Origin: Pseudomonas sp. Au-Pse12
GTDB lineage: Bacteria; Pseudomonadota; Gammaproteobacteria; Pseudomonadales; Pseudomonadaceae
Direction of reading: 5' to 3'
NCBI RefSeq assembly: GCF_021341665.1
Contig: NZ_JAJTTH010000001.1
Coordinates: forward strand, 434,001 to 498,000
Length of the DNA: 64,000 nucleotides
The notes below the pieces were generated by a model. The model was not told the origin of the DNA and did not search any database. It saw only the letters and a program-made list of their open reading frames with translations. Made by a program: the position numbers and the translations under genes. Positions 26,929 to 36,500 of this stretch are shown in pieces (the first letter of the stretch is position 1; every line of letters starts with the position of its first letter).

Positions 26929-27753
26929 TCAGTTCAGGCCCAGTTTGCCGCGCAGGGTCGAGAGGTCTTCGGCCAGGGTGTTGACCGGGCCCACCAGGGC
27001 CTTGCGGTCGTTGTCCTTGACCTTGTCGTAGGTCATGAAGCCGCCGTCGGCGGTTTTGTACTTGGCGAGGATGCTGTTCACCGTGGCGAAGTTCTTGTCC
27101 ACCTTGGCGACAAACGCCTTGTCCTGTTTCTCGATCTGGCCGCGGAACAGGTCGACGATTTTCTTCGCGCCGTCGATGTTGCCCTGGAAGTCGTAGAGGT
27201 CGGTGTGGCTGTAGCGGTCTTCCTCGCCGGAGATCTTGGTCGCGGCCACTTCTTCCAGCAGCGCGGCGGCGCCTCCCACGACTTTTTCCGGCGGGAAGGT
27301 CAGGCCGGCAACGCGGGTCTGCAGGTCCTTGACGTCCTTGTTCAGGCGCTCGGCCAGCTCACCCAGGCCTGTGGTGCTGTTTTCCGAGAACAGCGAGTAT
27401 TCCAGGCGGTGGAAGCCGGTGAAGTCTTCGGCCTTGACACCTTGCTCGTGGTCGTTGACCCGCGAGTCGATGGACGCGTCGAGGTCGCTGAAGAGTTCAG
27501 CGATCGGTTCGATCGACTCGTAGTAGACCCGGGTCGGCGCGTAGAGCTTCCTGGCGGTGGCCAGGTCGCCCTGTTTCACCGCGTCGGTGAACTGCTGGGT
27601 ATGGCTGGCCAGTTCGTCAAGCTGTTCGGTGACGTAGATCTTGTAGTCGGAGATCGGCCCCACCAGTTCCAGGGGCGCGGTGGCGGCGAACGCCGACAGT
27701 GGAGCGTGGAGCAGGCCAAGGGTCAGCAACACAGCGAGAGGCGACTTTTTCAT
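26929..27753 (-). CDS. EfeM/EfeO-type M75 (imelysin-like) periplasmic protein without cupredoxin domain
   Basis: 274 residues. The ATG at 27751-27753 opens a signal peptide (MKKSPLAVLLTLGLLHAPLSAFAATA). The mature part is a single peptidase-M75 domain with the HxxE motif in GFHRLEYSLF (about residue 123) and the second conserved helix GEEDRYSHTDLYDFQGNIDGA. Compared with the EfeO two genes upstream it lacks the N-terminal cupredoxin, so it is the EfeM class, reported to bind metal ions or polysaccharide. Last gene of the efe operon, 32 bases after efeB. Confidence 0.9.
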   Translation of the reverse strand: MKKSPLAVLLTLGLLHAPLSAFAATAPLELVGPISDYKIYVTEQLDELASHTQQFTDAVKQGDLATARKLYAPTRVYYESIEPIAELFSDLDASIDSRVNDHEQGVKAEDFTGFHRLEYSLFSENSTTGLGELAERLNKDVKDLQTRVAGLTFPPEKVVGGAAALLEEVAATKISGEEDRYSHTDLYDFQGNIDGAKKIVDLFRGQIEKQDKAFVAKVDKNFATVNSILAKYKTADGGFMTYDKVKDNDRKALVGPVNTLAEDLSTLRGKLGLN

Positions 27754-27785
27754 GGGGCGTTTCCGTGGGGGTTGTTGTGTGGGGG

Positions 27786-29096
27786 TCAAGCCGTGGTTTT
27801 CGTTCGGGTGGCGGCAAGCAGCGAGCGGCCGATGAAATCTTCTGCGCCGGTGACCCCCGGCAAGGTGAAGAAGTAACCGCCGCCAGTGGGCTTGAGGTAT
27901 TCCTCCAGGGGTTCGCCGTTGAGGCGGGTCTGTACCGCGATGAAGCCTTTTTCCAGGTCGGCCTGGTAGCAGATGAACAGCAAGCCCATGTCCAGCTGGC
28001 CGTTCTTGTTGACGCCGTTGGAGTAGTTGAACGGCCGGCGCAGGATCAGGTTCTGCTGGCTCTGGGCAGTGCGCGGGTTGGCCAGGCGGATGTGGGCGTC
28101 GAGCTTGGTCAGCTTGCCGTGGGGGTCCTTGCTGTAGTCGGGAACCTGGGTTTCCTTCTGGCCATCCATGGGCGCGCCGCTGGTCTTGACCCGGCCGATG
28201 ATGCTCTGCTGCTCTTGCAGTGGGGTGCGGTCCCAGCGTTCGACGAAGTTGCGGATGATCCGCACCGCCTGGTAGCTGCCGTGCGCCGCCCAGGCCGGTT
28301 CGTCGCTGCCGGGCTGGACCCAGACGATCTGCTGCATGGCTTTCTGGTCATTGGAGTCGGGGTTGGCCGAACCATCGCGAAAGCCCAGGAAGTTGCGCGC
28401 GCTCTGCGCCGGTTCGCCGGGCTTGGCCGGGGCCTGGGGTGGTACGCTGCCTTCCTGTTTCCAGCGCACCAGCAGCAGGTCGGGCAGGTTCTTCACGATG
28501 TCGCGCAGGGCGTGGATGTTGGTGTCGGCGGTGTTGGCGCAGAATTGCAGGCTCAGGTCGCCGTGGCAGCAGGCAGGCTCCAGGGCGTCATTGGGGAAAC
28601 CCACCATGCGCATCAGGCGCTTGGGCTTGGCGGCGGCCAGGCCGAAGCGTTCGTCGAACAACGATTCGCCCACCGAGACGGTGATGGTCAGGTTGTCCGG
28701 GGTCACCACCGGGCCGAGGATGCCGGAGTCCAGCGGCGGCAGTTTCGGGTCGACCTGGGTGACCGGGCCGCCACTCATGAGAAAGGCGATGCGCTCGTTG
28801 AGGGTGCGGAACAGCCGCTCCAGGTCGTCGCGGTCGCTGGCCAGCACATCGAAGGACACCAGCATGCCCGAGGTCGGGCGCGGGGTGACGATGCCGCTCT
28901 GGTGCTGGCCGTGGAAGTCGTGACGGTCCTGAGTCTTGTCGCTGCTCGGGGCCTCGGTGACCTGGGCCGGAGCGGCGGCCATGGCCGGACCGCCCAGGCT
29001 GCTGCCGGCCAGCGCCACGCCGGCGGCGCCCATGCCCAGCAGCACGCGCCGGCGTTGGGCGCTGAAAGACGGATTGGATTGATCTGAATCGTTCAT
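27786..29096 (-). CDS. efeB: Deferrochelatase/peroxidase EfeB (Tat-exported DyP-type)
   Basis: 436 residues. The N-terminus has a twin-arginine signal (SAQRRRVLLGMGAAGVALAG, cleavage after AMAAAP). The DyP-peroxidase core shows the distal GxxDG motif in FLGFRDGSANP and the proximal heme histidine in LDAHIRLANPR. EfeB is a periplasmic heme peroxidase that oxidises ferrous iron for EfeU, or releases iron from heme. It sits 15 bases after efeO and before the EfeM-like gene, the expected operon order. Confidence 0.95.
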   Translation of the reverse strand: MNDSDQSNPSFSAQRRRVLLGMGAAGVALAGSSLGGPAMAAAPAQVTEAPSSDKTQDRHDFHGQHQSGIVTPRPTSGMLVSFDVLASDRDDLERLFRTLNERIAFLMSGGPVTQVDPKLPPLDSGILGPVVTPDNLTITVSVGESLFDERFGLAAAKPKRLMRMVGFPNDALEPACCHGDLSLQFCANTADTNIHALRDIVKNLPDLLLVRWKQEGSVPPQAPAKPGEPAQSARNFLGFRDGSANPDSNDQKAMQQIVWVQPGSDEPAWAAHGSYQAVRIIRNFVERWDRTPLQEQQSIIGRVKTSGAPMDGQKETQVPDYSKDPHGKLTKLDAHIRLANPRTAQSQQNLILRRPFNYSNGVNKNGQLDMGLLFICYQADLEKGFIAVQTRLNGEPLEEYLKPTGGGYFFTLPGVTGAEDFIGRSLLAATRTKTTA

Positions 29097-29111
29097 GGAA
29101 GGCTCGTCGGG

Positions 29112-30311
29112 TTACAGGCCGGAAAGGCCGAGTGCGGGATCAATACCGTCGAGGGCGTCGGCCAGGGCCTTGGCCTTGTCGGCGATTTCTGTGCGTTGTT
29201 CGGCGCTGACCTTGTCGTAGCTCACATAGCCGAAGCCGTCGCGCAGGCTGTCCAGGCGCGCCGCCAGGGCCTGGGCCGCGCTGTCCACCTGGGGCAGCAG
29301 CGGGGCGGCGGACTTGGCCAGCAACGGCCGCAGCAGGTCGATGACCTTGCGCGTGGTTTCCAGGTTGGCGGCAAAACCGTTGAGGTCGCTGTGGCTGTAG
29401 CGTTCCTCTTCACCGCTGTTGGCCCGCTGCTCGGCCAGGCTGCGGATGTTGCGCGCCACCACGCTGACCAGCTGTTCCGGCGCCAGGGTCTGGGCCAGCA
29501 ACTGTTGCTTGAGGCTGGCCACGTCGCTGGACAAGCGTTGCGCCACCGGGGCCAGGCCGCTCAGGTCGCGTTGCTCGAACAGGCCGTACTCCAGGCGATG
29601 GAAGCCGGCAAAGCCCGGGTCCTGTTCGCGTTGCTCGAAGTAGTCGGCGCGGGCATTGATGCCGTTGTCCAGCTCGGCCAGGCGCTGGGCCGCCGGGGCC
29701 AGGCGCTGATAGGCGGCGCGGGCCGGCAGGTACAGGGCCTGGGCCTGTTTCAGGTCGCCGGCTTCAACCGCTTGCTGCAAGTTGGCCACGGCCTTGATCA
29801 GGGCGCTGCCCTGGGTGCTCAGGTAGACCCGGAACTCCGACAGCGGGCCGATAAAGGCCACCATCGAGGGCCGCGCCTTGGCCTGGGCATCGGACTGTGC
29901 GGTGGGGGTCACGTGCAGGGTGCCGCGCGGGTTGCTCAACAGCCCGCAGGTAATGGCGTAGTCGCCCGGTTGCAGGTTGGCGTTGATCACCTGGCTCAGG
30001 CCCGGGGCGATGTTCTCCCGTTCCTCGACCACCAGCACGCCGTCGAGGATTTCCCATTCCACGGCGCGATCGGAGCGGTTGACGATGCGAAAGCTGGCGT
30101 GCCCGGCCGCGACGGTCAGCGCATTGGGCTCGCAGCGCTTGGGGTGGATGGTCACGGTGATCTCGCCCTGGTGGGCCTGGCGCTTGCTGGCGGCCAGTTG
30201 CGAGGCGTAGTAGAACAGCCCGCCGGCGGCGATCATCACGATCACCGAGCCGGCCACCGCCCAGCGCAAGGCGCGGGGCGGCGAGGCCTGGGGAGAGGCT
30301 TGCTGGGTCAT
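29112..30311 (-). CDS. efeO: EfeO iron-uptake periplasmic protein (cupredoxin + M75)
   Basis: 399 residues: an N-terminal membrane span or signal (WAVAGSVIVMIAAGGLFYYA, about 16-36), a cupredoxin-like domain (about 50-135: ITVTIHPKRCEPNALTVAAG...YAITCGLLSNPRGTL) and an M75 domain with HxxE in FHRLEYGLFEQ (about residue 245) and GEEERYSHSDLNGF. It is thought to bind iron in the periplasm and pass it to EfeU. Eight bases separate it from efeU upstream and 15 from efeB downstream. Confidence 0.94.
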   Translation of the reverse strand: MTQQASPQASPPRALRWAVAGSVIVMIAAGGLFYYASQLAASKRQAHQGEITVTIHPKRCEPNALTVAAGHASFRIVNRSDRAVEWEILDGVLVVEERENIAPGLSQVINANLQPGDYAITCGLLSNPRGTLHVTPTAQSDAQAKARPSMVAFIGPLSEFRVYLSTQGSALIKAVANLQQAVEAGDLKQAQALYLPARAAYQRLAPAAQRLAELDNGINARADYFEQREQDPGFAGFHRLEYGLFEQRDLSGLAPVAQRLSSDVASLKQQLLAQTLAPEQLVSVVARNIRSLAEQRANSGEEERYSHSDLNGFAANLETTRKVIDLLRPLLAKSAAPLLPQVDSAAQALAARLDSLRDGFGYVSYDKVSAEQRTEIADKAKALADALDGIDPALGLSGL

Positions 30312-30319
30312 GGGGAGCC

Positions 30320-31168
30320 TTACTGACTGGAAACGGAAGACGTTGAGCCGGGGGCCTTGGCGGGGGCGCCTCCGGGCAGGAAGAACAGCACCAGGGTCAC
30401 CGCCAGGTACAACCCATAGGCGCCGAGGGTGCTGAGGGTGGGCGCGTCCTGGTAGCCGAACATGCCGGCCAGCACCGAGCCCAGCGGGCCGTCCATGGGC
30501 AGGCTGGCGCTGAAGTCGAAGAGCACCGTCTGCCAGTGGTTCCAGATCCCGGCTTCATGCAGGGCCTGTACCGAGTTGGCGAGGATGCCGGCGGCCACCA
30601 CCAGGATGAACAGCCCGGTCCAGCGGAAGAACGCCCCGAGGTTCAGGCGCATGCTGCCGGTGTAGATCAGGAAACCGACGACGATTGCCACGCTCAGGCC
30701 GAGCAGGGCGCCGATGGGCGCGCCGGGGCCTTCGCTCTGCTGAAACACCGCCAGCAGGAAGAACACGGTTTCCAGGCCTTCCCGGGCAACGGCGAAGAAC
30801 ACCATGGCGATCAGCGCGATGAGCTGGTGCCGGGAGCCTGCCAGGGCGTGGTCCAGCGACTGGTGCAGGGAGTGCTTGATCGAACGCGCCACCTTGCGCA
30901 TCCAGAACACCATGGAGCTGAGGATGCCCACGGCCACCAGGCCGACGATGCCTTCGAACAGCTCCTGTTGTTTCTGCGGGAACTCGGCGCTCATCAGTTC
31001 CAGGCCGCCGCCGACCAGCAGGGCCAGGGCCGCCGCCAGGAACACGCCGATCCATACGGCGGGCATCCACTGGCCACGGCCCGTCTGTTTCAGGTAGCTG
31101 GCGATGATGCCAACGATGAGCGCGGCTTCAATCCCTTCGCGCAACATGATCAGAAATGGAACGAGCAT
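30320..31168 (-). CDS. efeU: EfeU/FTR1-family iron permease
   Basis: 282-residue inner-membrane protein, about seven spans, with the two iron-permease motifs REGIE (MLREGIEAALIVGII, residues ~8-13) and REGLE (AVAREGLETVFFLL, about residue 130). It imports ferric iron produced from Fe(II) by the periplasmic partners. First gene of a Fur-boxed operon efeU-efeO-efeB-efeM. No frameshift is seen, unlike the cryptic ycdN of E. coli K-12. Confidence 0.95.
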   Translation of the reverse strand: MLVPFLIMLREGIEAALIVGIIASYLKQTGRGQWMPAVWIGVFLAAALALLVGGGLELMSAEFPQKQQELFEGIVGLVAVGILSSMVFWMRKVARSIKHSLHQSLDHALAGSRHQLIALIAMVFFAVAREGLETVFFLLAVFQQSEGPGAPIGALLGLSVAIVVGFLIYTGSMRLNLGAFFRWTGLFILVVAAGILANSVQALHEAGIWNHWQTVLFDFSASLPMDGPLGSVLAGMFGYQDAPTLSTLGAYGLYLAVTLVLFFLPGGAPAKAPGSTSSVSSQ

Positions 31169-31210
31169 TCAGCACCGGTGGGGTCAATTTGGCTGGGAAG
31201 CAATTTGTAA

Positions 31211-31229
31211 CATAATGATACTCATTGCC
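31211..31229. promoter_or_regulatory. Fur box upstream of efeU
   Basis: CATAATGATACTCATTGCC matches the Fur consensus GATAATGATAATCATTATC at 15 of 19 positions. It lies 42 bases upstream of the efeU start, overlapping where the promoter should be, so iron repression of the whole efe operon is expected. Confidence 0.85.
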
Positions 31230-31571
31230 AAATGAAGATTATTGACAACGGCTGAACGTAAGCTGAACGGGATTCGTTTACCGTTGCGAACGGTTCCGGC
31301 GCCCTGAGCAACCCTGGTGGAGCCGGCTTGCCGGCAAGGGGATTCGAGAGGCATGTGGCTAAGGGCCCCGAACGGCCAGCTGCCAACCTGCGGGAAGCTG
31401 GCGCATGGACCCGGCTCAGCCGCGGTTCTGTCCGGTCAGCCGTTGCACCGCCAGGCGGCGGTAATGGGAGGGGGGCATGCCCTTGAGCGGCTGGCAGCCT
31501 GGTTCAAAGCATAGGTCGGTCGCCGGTTCGTCGCCGGCAAGCCGATTGTTCCTACGGGGAGGGGGGCGGGG
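31230..31571. other. Gene-poor gap with repeat remnants
   Basis: About 340 bases with no intact gene. It contains GGAGCCGGCTTGCCGGCAAGG near 31317-31337 and GGTTCGTCGCCGGCAAGCCGATTGTTCCTAC near 31525-31555, both of the intergenic hairpin family, plus a possible AraC-like gene remnant at 31416-31508. Confidence 0.5.
31416..31508 (-). pseudogene. Possible remnant of an AraC-family regulator C-terminus
   Basis: A 30-codon minus-strand frame ending in TGA reads ...CQPLKGMPPSHYRRLAVQRL..., close to the end of AraC/XylS DNA-binding domains, where the last helix is followed by G(M/L)(S/T/P)PSxYR. Upstream the frame runs into an intergenic repeat and shows no helix-turn-helix. If real, the rest of the gene has been lost. 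The match is short and could be chance. Confidence 0.3.
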
Positions 31572-32870
31572 TCAGGGGGCCGGGCGGTTCTTCGCCTCGA
31601 TCCACTGCGCCATGTATTGGGTGCTCTTGTGATGGTGGTGGCGCAGCATGGCGCCGGTGAAGTTGTCGCGGCGCAGTTGCTCCAGGTGCTGGCGGCAGTG
31701 GTGCAGGCGCTGGATCAGCGCCGGGCCGTGGACCTGCTGGCGGTAGCGGGCTTCCAGCAGGCGGGCGCCATCGGCCTGGGCCTGGCTCCACAGCGCTTGA
31801 TCCTGATACAGGCGCACCGCGGCCGCCGCCAGGGCGCTGGCGGATTCAGCCACCGCGCCCGGCCACGGCAGGTCGTCCTGGGACATGGATTCGCTGCCCA
31901 CCGGGGTGGTCACGCTCGGCGTGCCGCAGAGCATGGCATCGAGCAGCTTGCCCTTGATACCAGCGCCGAAACGCAAGGGCGCCAGGCAGACCCGCGCCGC
32001 GCTCATGACCTGCAGCGCGTCTTCGGCCCAGTTCATGATGTGAAAGCCCTGGGCCGGGTTGTGCAGCGCCGCGGCCTTGGGCGGGGTGTAGGCGCCGTAC
32101 AGGTGCAGTTGCGCGCCGGGCAGTTGCTGGCGGATCAGCGGCCACACGCGGTTCTTCATCCACAGCACGGCGTCCCAGTTCGGCGCGTGGCGAAAATTGC
32201 CGATGCTGAGGAAATGCGCCCGTTGCTCGAAGGGTGGGAATTCGTCCGGCAAGTGGTCCAGCATCAGTGGGCACCAGTGCAGCAGCGCCGGCGGCAGGCG
32301 GAACTGCTGCTCCAGCAGCTGGATTTCCACCTCGGAGATCATCAGGCTCAGGTCGCAGCGATAGATGGCGGCAATTTCGCGCTTGGCCAGGTCGGTCTCG
32401 GCCATGTGCTGGAACTCTTGCGCTGGTGCCTGGGCGAACAGCGGGCTGAAGTCGTCCTCGTCGGTGTCGCCCTTGAGAAAATCCTTGAGGCGCTGGTGCC
32501 GGGCATGGCGCAGGCATTGCAGGTCCGAGGTTTCCAGGACTCGCAGGGCGTTCGGGCAGTGCTGTTCCACGCGCCAGCCGAATTGCTCTTCCATCATGAA
32601 CTGGTCGAACAGCACGATATCCGGCGCCAGCTCGGCGACGAAGCGGTCAAAGCTGCTGTTGTTCAGTTCGATCGGGCATTCGCGGATGCCCAGGGCGGCC
32701 AGGTCTTCCTTGTGCTCGCCCTCGTTGGCCGGGCTGCTGAAGGTCAGGTCCCAGCCCTGGTCGAGAAAGCTCTGGAGGATCTGCATCATGTGCCCGCCGG
32801 CGGCGGAGGAGCGGGGTTCGGGCCAGACGTAACCAATGATCAGGACTTTGGTTGCGGCGGTGGGACTCAT
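31572..32870 (-). CDS. Glycosyltransferase, family 4-like
   Basis: 432 residues, GT-B fold. The N-terminal domain starts KVLIIGYVWPEPRSSAAGGHMM, a donor/acceptor loop typical of GT4; the C-terminal domain has FLSIGNFRHAPNWDAVLWM, LHLYGAYTPPKAAAL and CLAPLRFGAGIKGKLLDAMLCGTPSVTTPVGSE, the last being the nucleotide-sugar-binding E(x7)E-like region. No membrane span, so probably cytoplasmic. It stands alone, with no polysaccharide or LPS genes beside it, so its acceptor is unknown. His-rich stretch RHHHHKS close to the C-terminus. Confidence 0.82.
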   Translation of the reverse strand: MSPTAATKVLIIGYVWPEPRSSAAGGHMMQILQSFLDQGWDLTFSSPANEGEHKEDLAALGIRECPIELNNSSFDRFVAELAPDIVLFDQFMMEEQFGWRVEQHCPNALRVLETSDLQCLRHARHQRLKDFLKGDTDEDDFSPLFAQAPAQEFQHMAETDLAKREIAAIYRCDLSLMISEVEIQLLEQQFRLPPALLHWCPLMLDHLPDEFPPFEQRAHFLSIGNFRHAPNWDAVLWMKNRVWPLIRQQLPGAQLHLYGAYTPPKAAALHNPAQGFHIMNWAEDALQVMSAARVCLAPLRFGAGIKGKLLDAMLCGTPSVTTPVGSESMSQDDLPWPGAVAESASALAAAAVRLYQDQALWSQAQADGARLLEARYRQQVHGPALIQRLHHCRQHLEQLRRDNFTGAMLRHHHHKSTQYMAQWIEAKNRPAP

Positions 32871-32955
32871 GAGCGGGCATTCCTGGCAGGCGGGGGCAAA
32901 AAAAGGTCGCCATTAAACCACAGCCCGCCCGTGCCCGAGCAGGCCGCCGGCGGGG

Positions 32956-33315
32956 TCAGCCGAGAATGCCGCGGACCTTGTCGCGCAACTGGTCGATGGA
33001 GAAGGGCTTGCCGATCACCGCCATGCCCGCCGGCACGTCGATGGATTCGGCATAGCCGCTGGCGAACAGCACCGGCAGCTGTGGGCGCAGTTGCCGGGCA
33101 CGCTCGGCCAGTTCACGGCCGTTCATGCCGGGCAGGCCGACATCGGTCATCAACAGGTCGATGGTTTGCCCCAGGTCTTCCAGCAGGTTCAGCGCGGCGT
33201 CACTGCTATCCGCCTCCAGGACGCTGAATTCGAGCTCTTCGAGAACATCGACAATCAACATGCGCACGATGGCATCGTCTTCGACGACTAAGATGGTGGA
33301 AGCGCTGGCGGGCAT
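32956..33315 (-). CDS. Single-domain response regulator (orphan receiver)
   Basis: 119 residues, receiver only: acidic pair ED at 12-13, phospho-acceptor Asp58 in LLMTDVGLPGMNG, conserved Ser/Thr in ASGYAE and Lys in VIGKPF. There is no output domain, so it acts as a phosphate shuttle or by binding a partner, in the way of CheY or Spo0F. The ATG at 33313-33315 is chosen; the longer frame upstream is leader sequence. It is divergent from the large hybrid kinase and nearly identical in style to the C-terminal receiver of the kinase at 40142 (DVGLPGMNGR). A minus-strand terminator-like hairpin lies in its leader. Confidence 0.88.
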   Translation of the reverse strand: MPASASTILVVEDDAIVRMLIVDVLEELEFSVLEADSSDAALNLLEDLGQTIDLLMTDVGLPGMNGRELAERARQLRPQLPVLFASGYAESIDVPAGMAVIGKPFSIDQLRDKVRGILG

Positions 33316-33411
33316 AGGAACTCTCTCAAGAAATGAAGGGTGCGGGGCGCTGCGACAGGCGGCCCTGTGCATCAGTAAGTGGCGGTTGGCCACAAGTTCC
33401 CGAAGCTGTAC

Positions 33412-33452
33412 AAAAAAAAGCGGTTGTACAAGCGCCAGCAAGAATAACCGCT
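33412..33452 (-). terminator. Terminator-like hairpin in the leader of the orphan receiver
   Basis: On the minus strand AGCGGTT (33446-33452) and AACCGCT (33419-33425) pair around a 20-base loop, followed by eight T residues (33412-33419). It lies about 100 bases upstream of the receiver start on its coding strand, so it would act as an attenuator or end a short RNA. Confidence 0.45.
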
Positions 33453-33569
33453 TCCTTTGCCCTGGGGCAGGTCAAATCGCAGTTGTGAATCCGTGGGTTA
33501 TAAAAAATAGCTGCGATGGCTGAATGTGGGGCAAACTTCGTTTTTTTCACCAGCGCCAAGGTCCATCAA

Positions 33570-36500
33570 ATGATCCGTCCGTCCTCGGTTGATGAACAGA
33601 GTTTCCGCAAGCTGCTGACCCGCAACGTCAGCCTGCCGCTAGGTGTCGGCGTGCTCAGCGCGGTTTTTTTCGTGTCCCTGATCACCTACCTGCTCTCGGT
33701 TATCCAGTGGGTGCAGCACACTGACCGGGTGATCAACAATCTCAACGAGGCGGCGCGCCTGACCATCGACCTGGAAACCGGCATGCGCGGTTTCCTGATC
33801 ACCGGCGACGAGCACTTCCTGGACCCCTATGAAGTGGCCAAGCCGCGGATCGTCAGTGAATTGCGCGGCCTGCAGGAACTGGTGGCGGACAACCCGCAGC
33901 AGGTCGACCGGCTCAAGCGCCTGGAAGCCCTGCAAGTGGAATGGAACACCTTTGCCCAGGGCATGATCGAGTTGCGCCGGCAGAGTGGCGACTACCGCGC
34001 CGCGGTGCAGGCCGGACGGGGCAAGCGCCTGACTGACGAGATCCGCAAGGAATACGACGACGCGGTGAGCCTGGAGCAGCAGTTGCGCCTGGAGCGCAGC
34101 GAGAGTGTCACCCGCAGCACCCTGTTCAGCGTGGCGCTGTACCTGCTGTTCGTGGTGGGCATCAGCGGGTTGTTGGCGTACGTCGGGCGCCGTGACCTGC
34201 TGACCCTGTCCAAGAGCTACAGCGACAACCTCGAGGCCCAGCAAAAGAGTGCCCAGCGCCTGGAACAGCAGGCCTGGTTGCGCAATGGGCAGACCGAGCT
34301 GGCCGAACAGATGCTCGGCCAGCTCAGCCTGAACCTGCTGGGGCGCAATATCCTGCAGTTCTGCGCCCAGTACCTGGGGACGCCGGTGGCGGCGCTGTAT
34401 GTGCGCGAGGAGCACGGCGGCCTCAAGCGCGTGGCCTCCTATGGCTTCTCTCGGGAGCAGGAAGCCCAGGATCAGTCGCTGTACGGTGACGAAGGGCTGG
34501 TGGGGCAGGCTGCGCAGCACCAGCGCCTGATCCGCCTGGACGAGGTGCCGGCGGATTATTTCAAGGTCAGTTCCGGCCTGGGCGATGGCTCGCCACGCAG
34601 CGTGCTGGTGGTGCCGACCCGTGACGATGAACGGGTCAACGGGGTAATCGAGCTGGGTTTCCTGCGCGCCCTGAGCGATCGCGACGTCGAGTTGCTGGAG
34701 CTGATCGCCGGCAATATCGGCACGTCCATCGAGGCCGCGCGCTACCGCCAGCGCCTGCAGGAAGTGCTGGCCGAAACCCAGCAGCTCAATGAAGAGCTGC
34801 AAGTGCAGCAGGAAGAGCTCAAGACCGCCAACGAAGAGTTGGAAGAGCAGTCGCGCATCCTCAAGGAATCCCAGGTGCACCTGGAAACCCAGCAGGTGGA
34901 ACTGGAGCAGACCAACGAACAATTGGCCGAGCAGGCGCAGATACTGGCCGAGCAGCGCGACGCCATGGACCGCAAGAACAGCGAGCTCAACGACGCGCAG
35001 ACCCAGCTCGAGGAGCGTGCCGAAGAGTTGCAGCGCTCCAGCAAGTACAAGTCCGAGTTCCTCGCCAACATGTCCCACGAGCTGCGCACGCCGCTCAACA
35101 GTTCGCTGATCCTGGCCAAGCTGCTGGCGGAAAACCCCCAGGACAACCTCAGCGCCGAGCAGGTCAAGTTCGCCGAGTCGATCTATTCCGCCGGCAATGA
35201 CCTGCTGAACCTGATCAACGACATCCTGGACATTTCCAAGGTCGAGGCCGGCAAACTCGAGGTGCGCCCGGAGAGCGCCAGCGTGCCGCGCCTGGTGGAT
35301 GGCCTGCGCAGCCTGTTCCAGCCGCTGACCCAGGACAAGGGCCTGCAATTCCAGGTGGAGCTGCAACCGGGAGCGCCGCAGAAGCTGTTCACCGATCGCC
35401 AGCGGGTCGAGCAGATTCTCAAGAACCTGCTGTCCAACGCGGTCAAGTTCACCGAGAAGGGCCAGGTCAGCCTGACCGTTTCCGCCCAGCCGGGGGCCGG
35501 CATTGCCTTCGCCGTGCAGGATTCGGGGATCGGCATCGCCGAGGACCAGCAGGAAAGCATTTTCGAGGCTTTCCGCCAGGCTGACGGCACCACCAACCGG
35601 CGCTATGGCGGCACCGGCCTGGGCTTGTCGATCTCGCGCGATCTGGCGACCCTGCTCGGTGGCTCCATCAGCGTCAGCAGCGAGCCGGGGCGCGGCAGCA
35701 TCTTCACCCTGGTGCTGCCGGAACACTATCAAGAGGCGGCCGAGCCGCTGATCATCGCCGCAGCCCCGGCAATGCCAGCGGCCAAGCCGCAGTTGCCGAG
35801 CCCGGAACAACCGGTGGTCGAAGCCGCGGTGGCGCAGATTCCGCGTTTCGCCGATGACCGCGACAAGGCGCCGTTCAGCGGCCGCTGCATCCTGGTGGTG
35901 GAAGACGAGGCGAACTTTGCGCGCATCCTCTTCGATCTGGCCCACGAGCTGGGTTACCACTGCCTGGTGGCCCACGGCGCCGATGAGGGCTACAGCCTGG
36001 CGGAGCAGTTCATCCCCGATGCGATCCTGCTGGACATGCGCCTGCCCGATCACTCCGGCCTGACCGTGTTGCAGCGGCTCAAGGAGCTGCCGCAGACCCG
36101 GCACATTCCGGTGCACGTGATCTCGGTCGAAGACCGGGTGGAGGCGGCGATGCACATGGGCGCGGTGGGTTACGCGGTCAAGCCCACCACCCGCGAGGAG
36201 CTCAAGGATGTCTTCGCGCGCCTGGAAGCCAAGCTGACGCAGAAGGTCAAGCGCGTGCTGCTGGTGGAGGACGACGACCTGCAACGCGACAGCATCGCCC
36301 GGCTGATCGGCGACGACGACATCGAGATCACCGCCGTGGGCCTGGCCCAGGATGCCCTGGACCTGCTGCGCGAGAACGTCTACGACTGCATGATCATCGA
36401 CCTCAAGCTGCCGGACATGCTCGGCAACGACCTGCTCAAGCGCATGTCCACCGAAGACATCTGTTCCTTCCCGCCGGTCATCGTCTACACCGGGCGCAAC

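Noticed and set aside
33516..33569. Earlier ATG for the large hybrid kinase
   Set aside because: It lacks a ribosome site, and the 18 extra residues precede a normal short cytoplasmic N-terminus that already starts well at 33570; kept only as an alternative.
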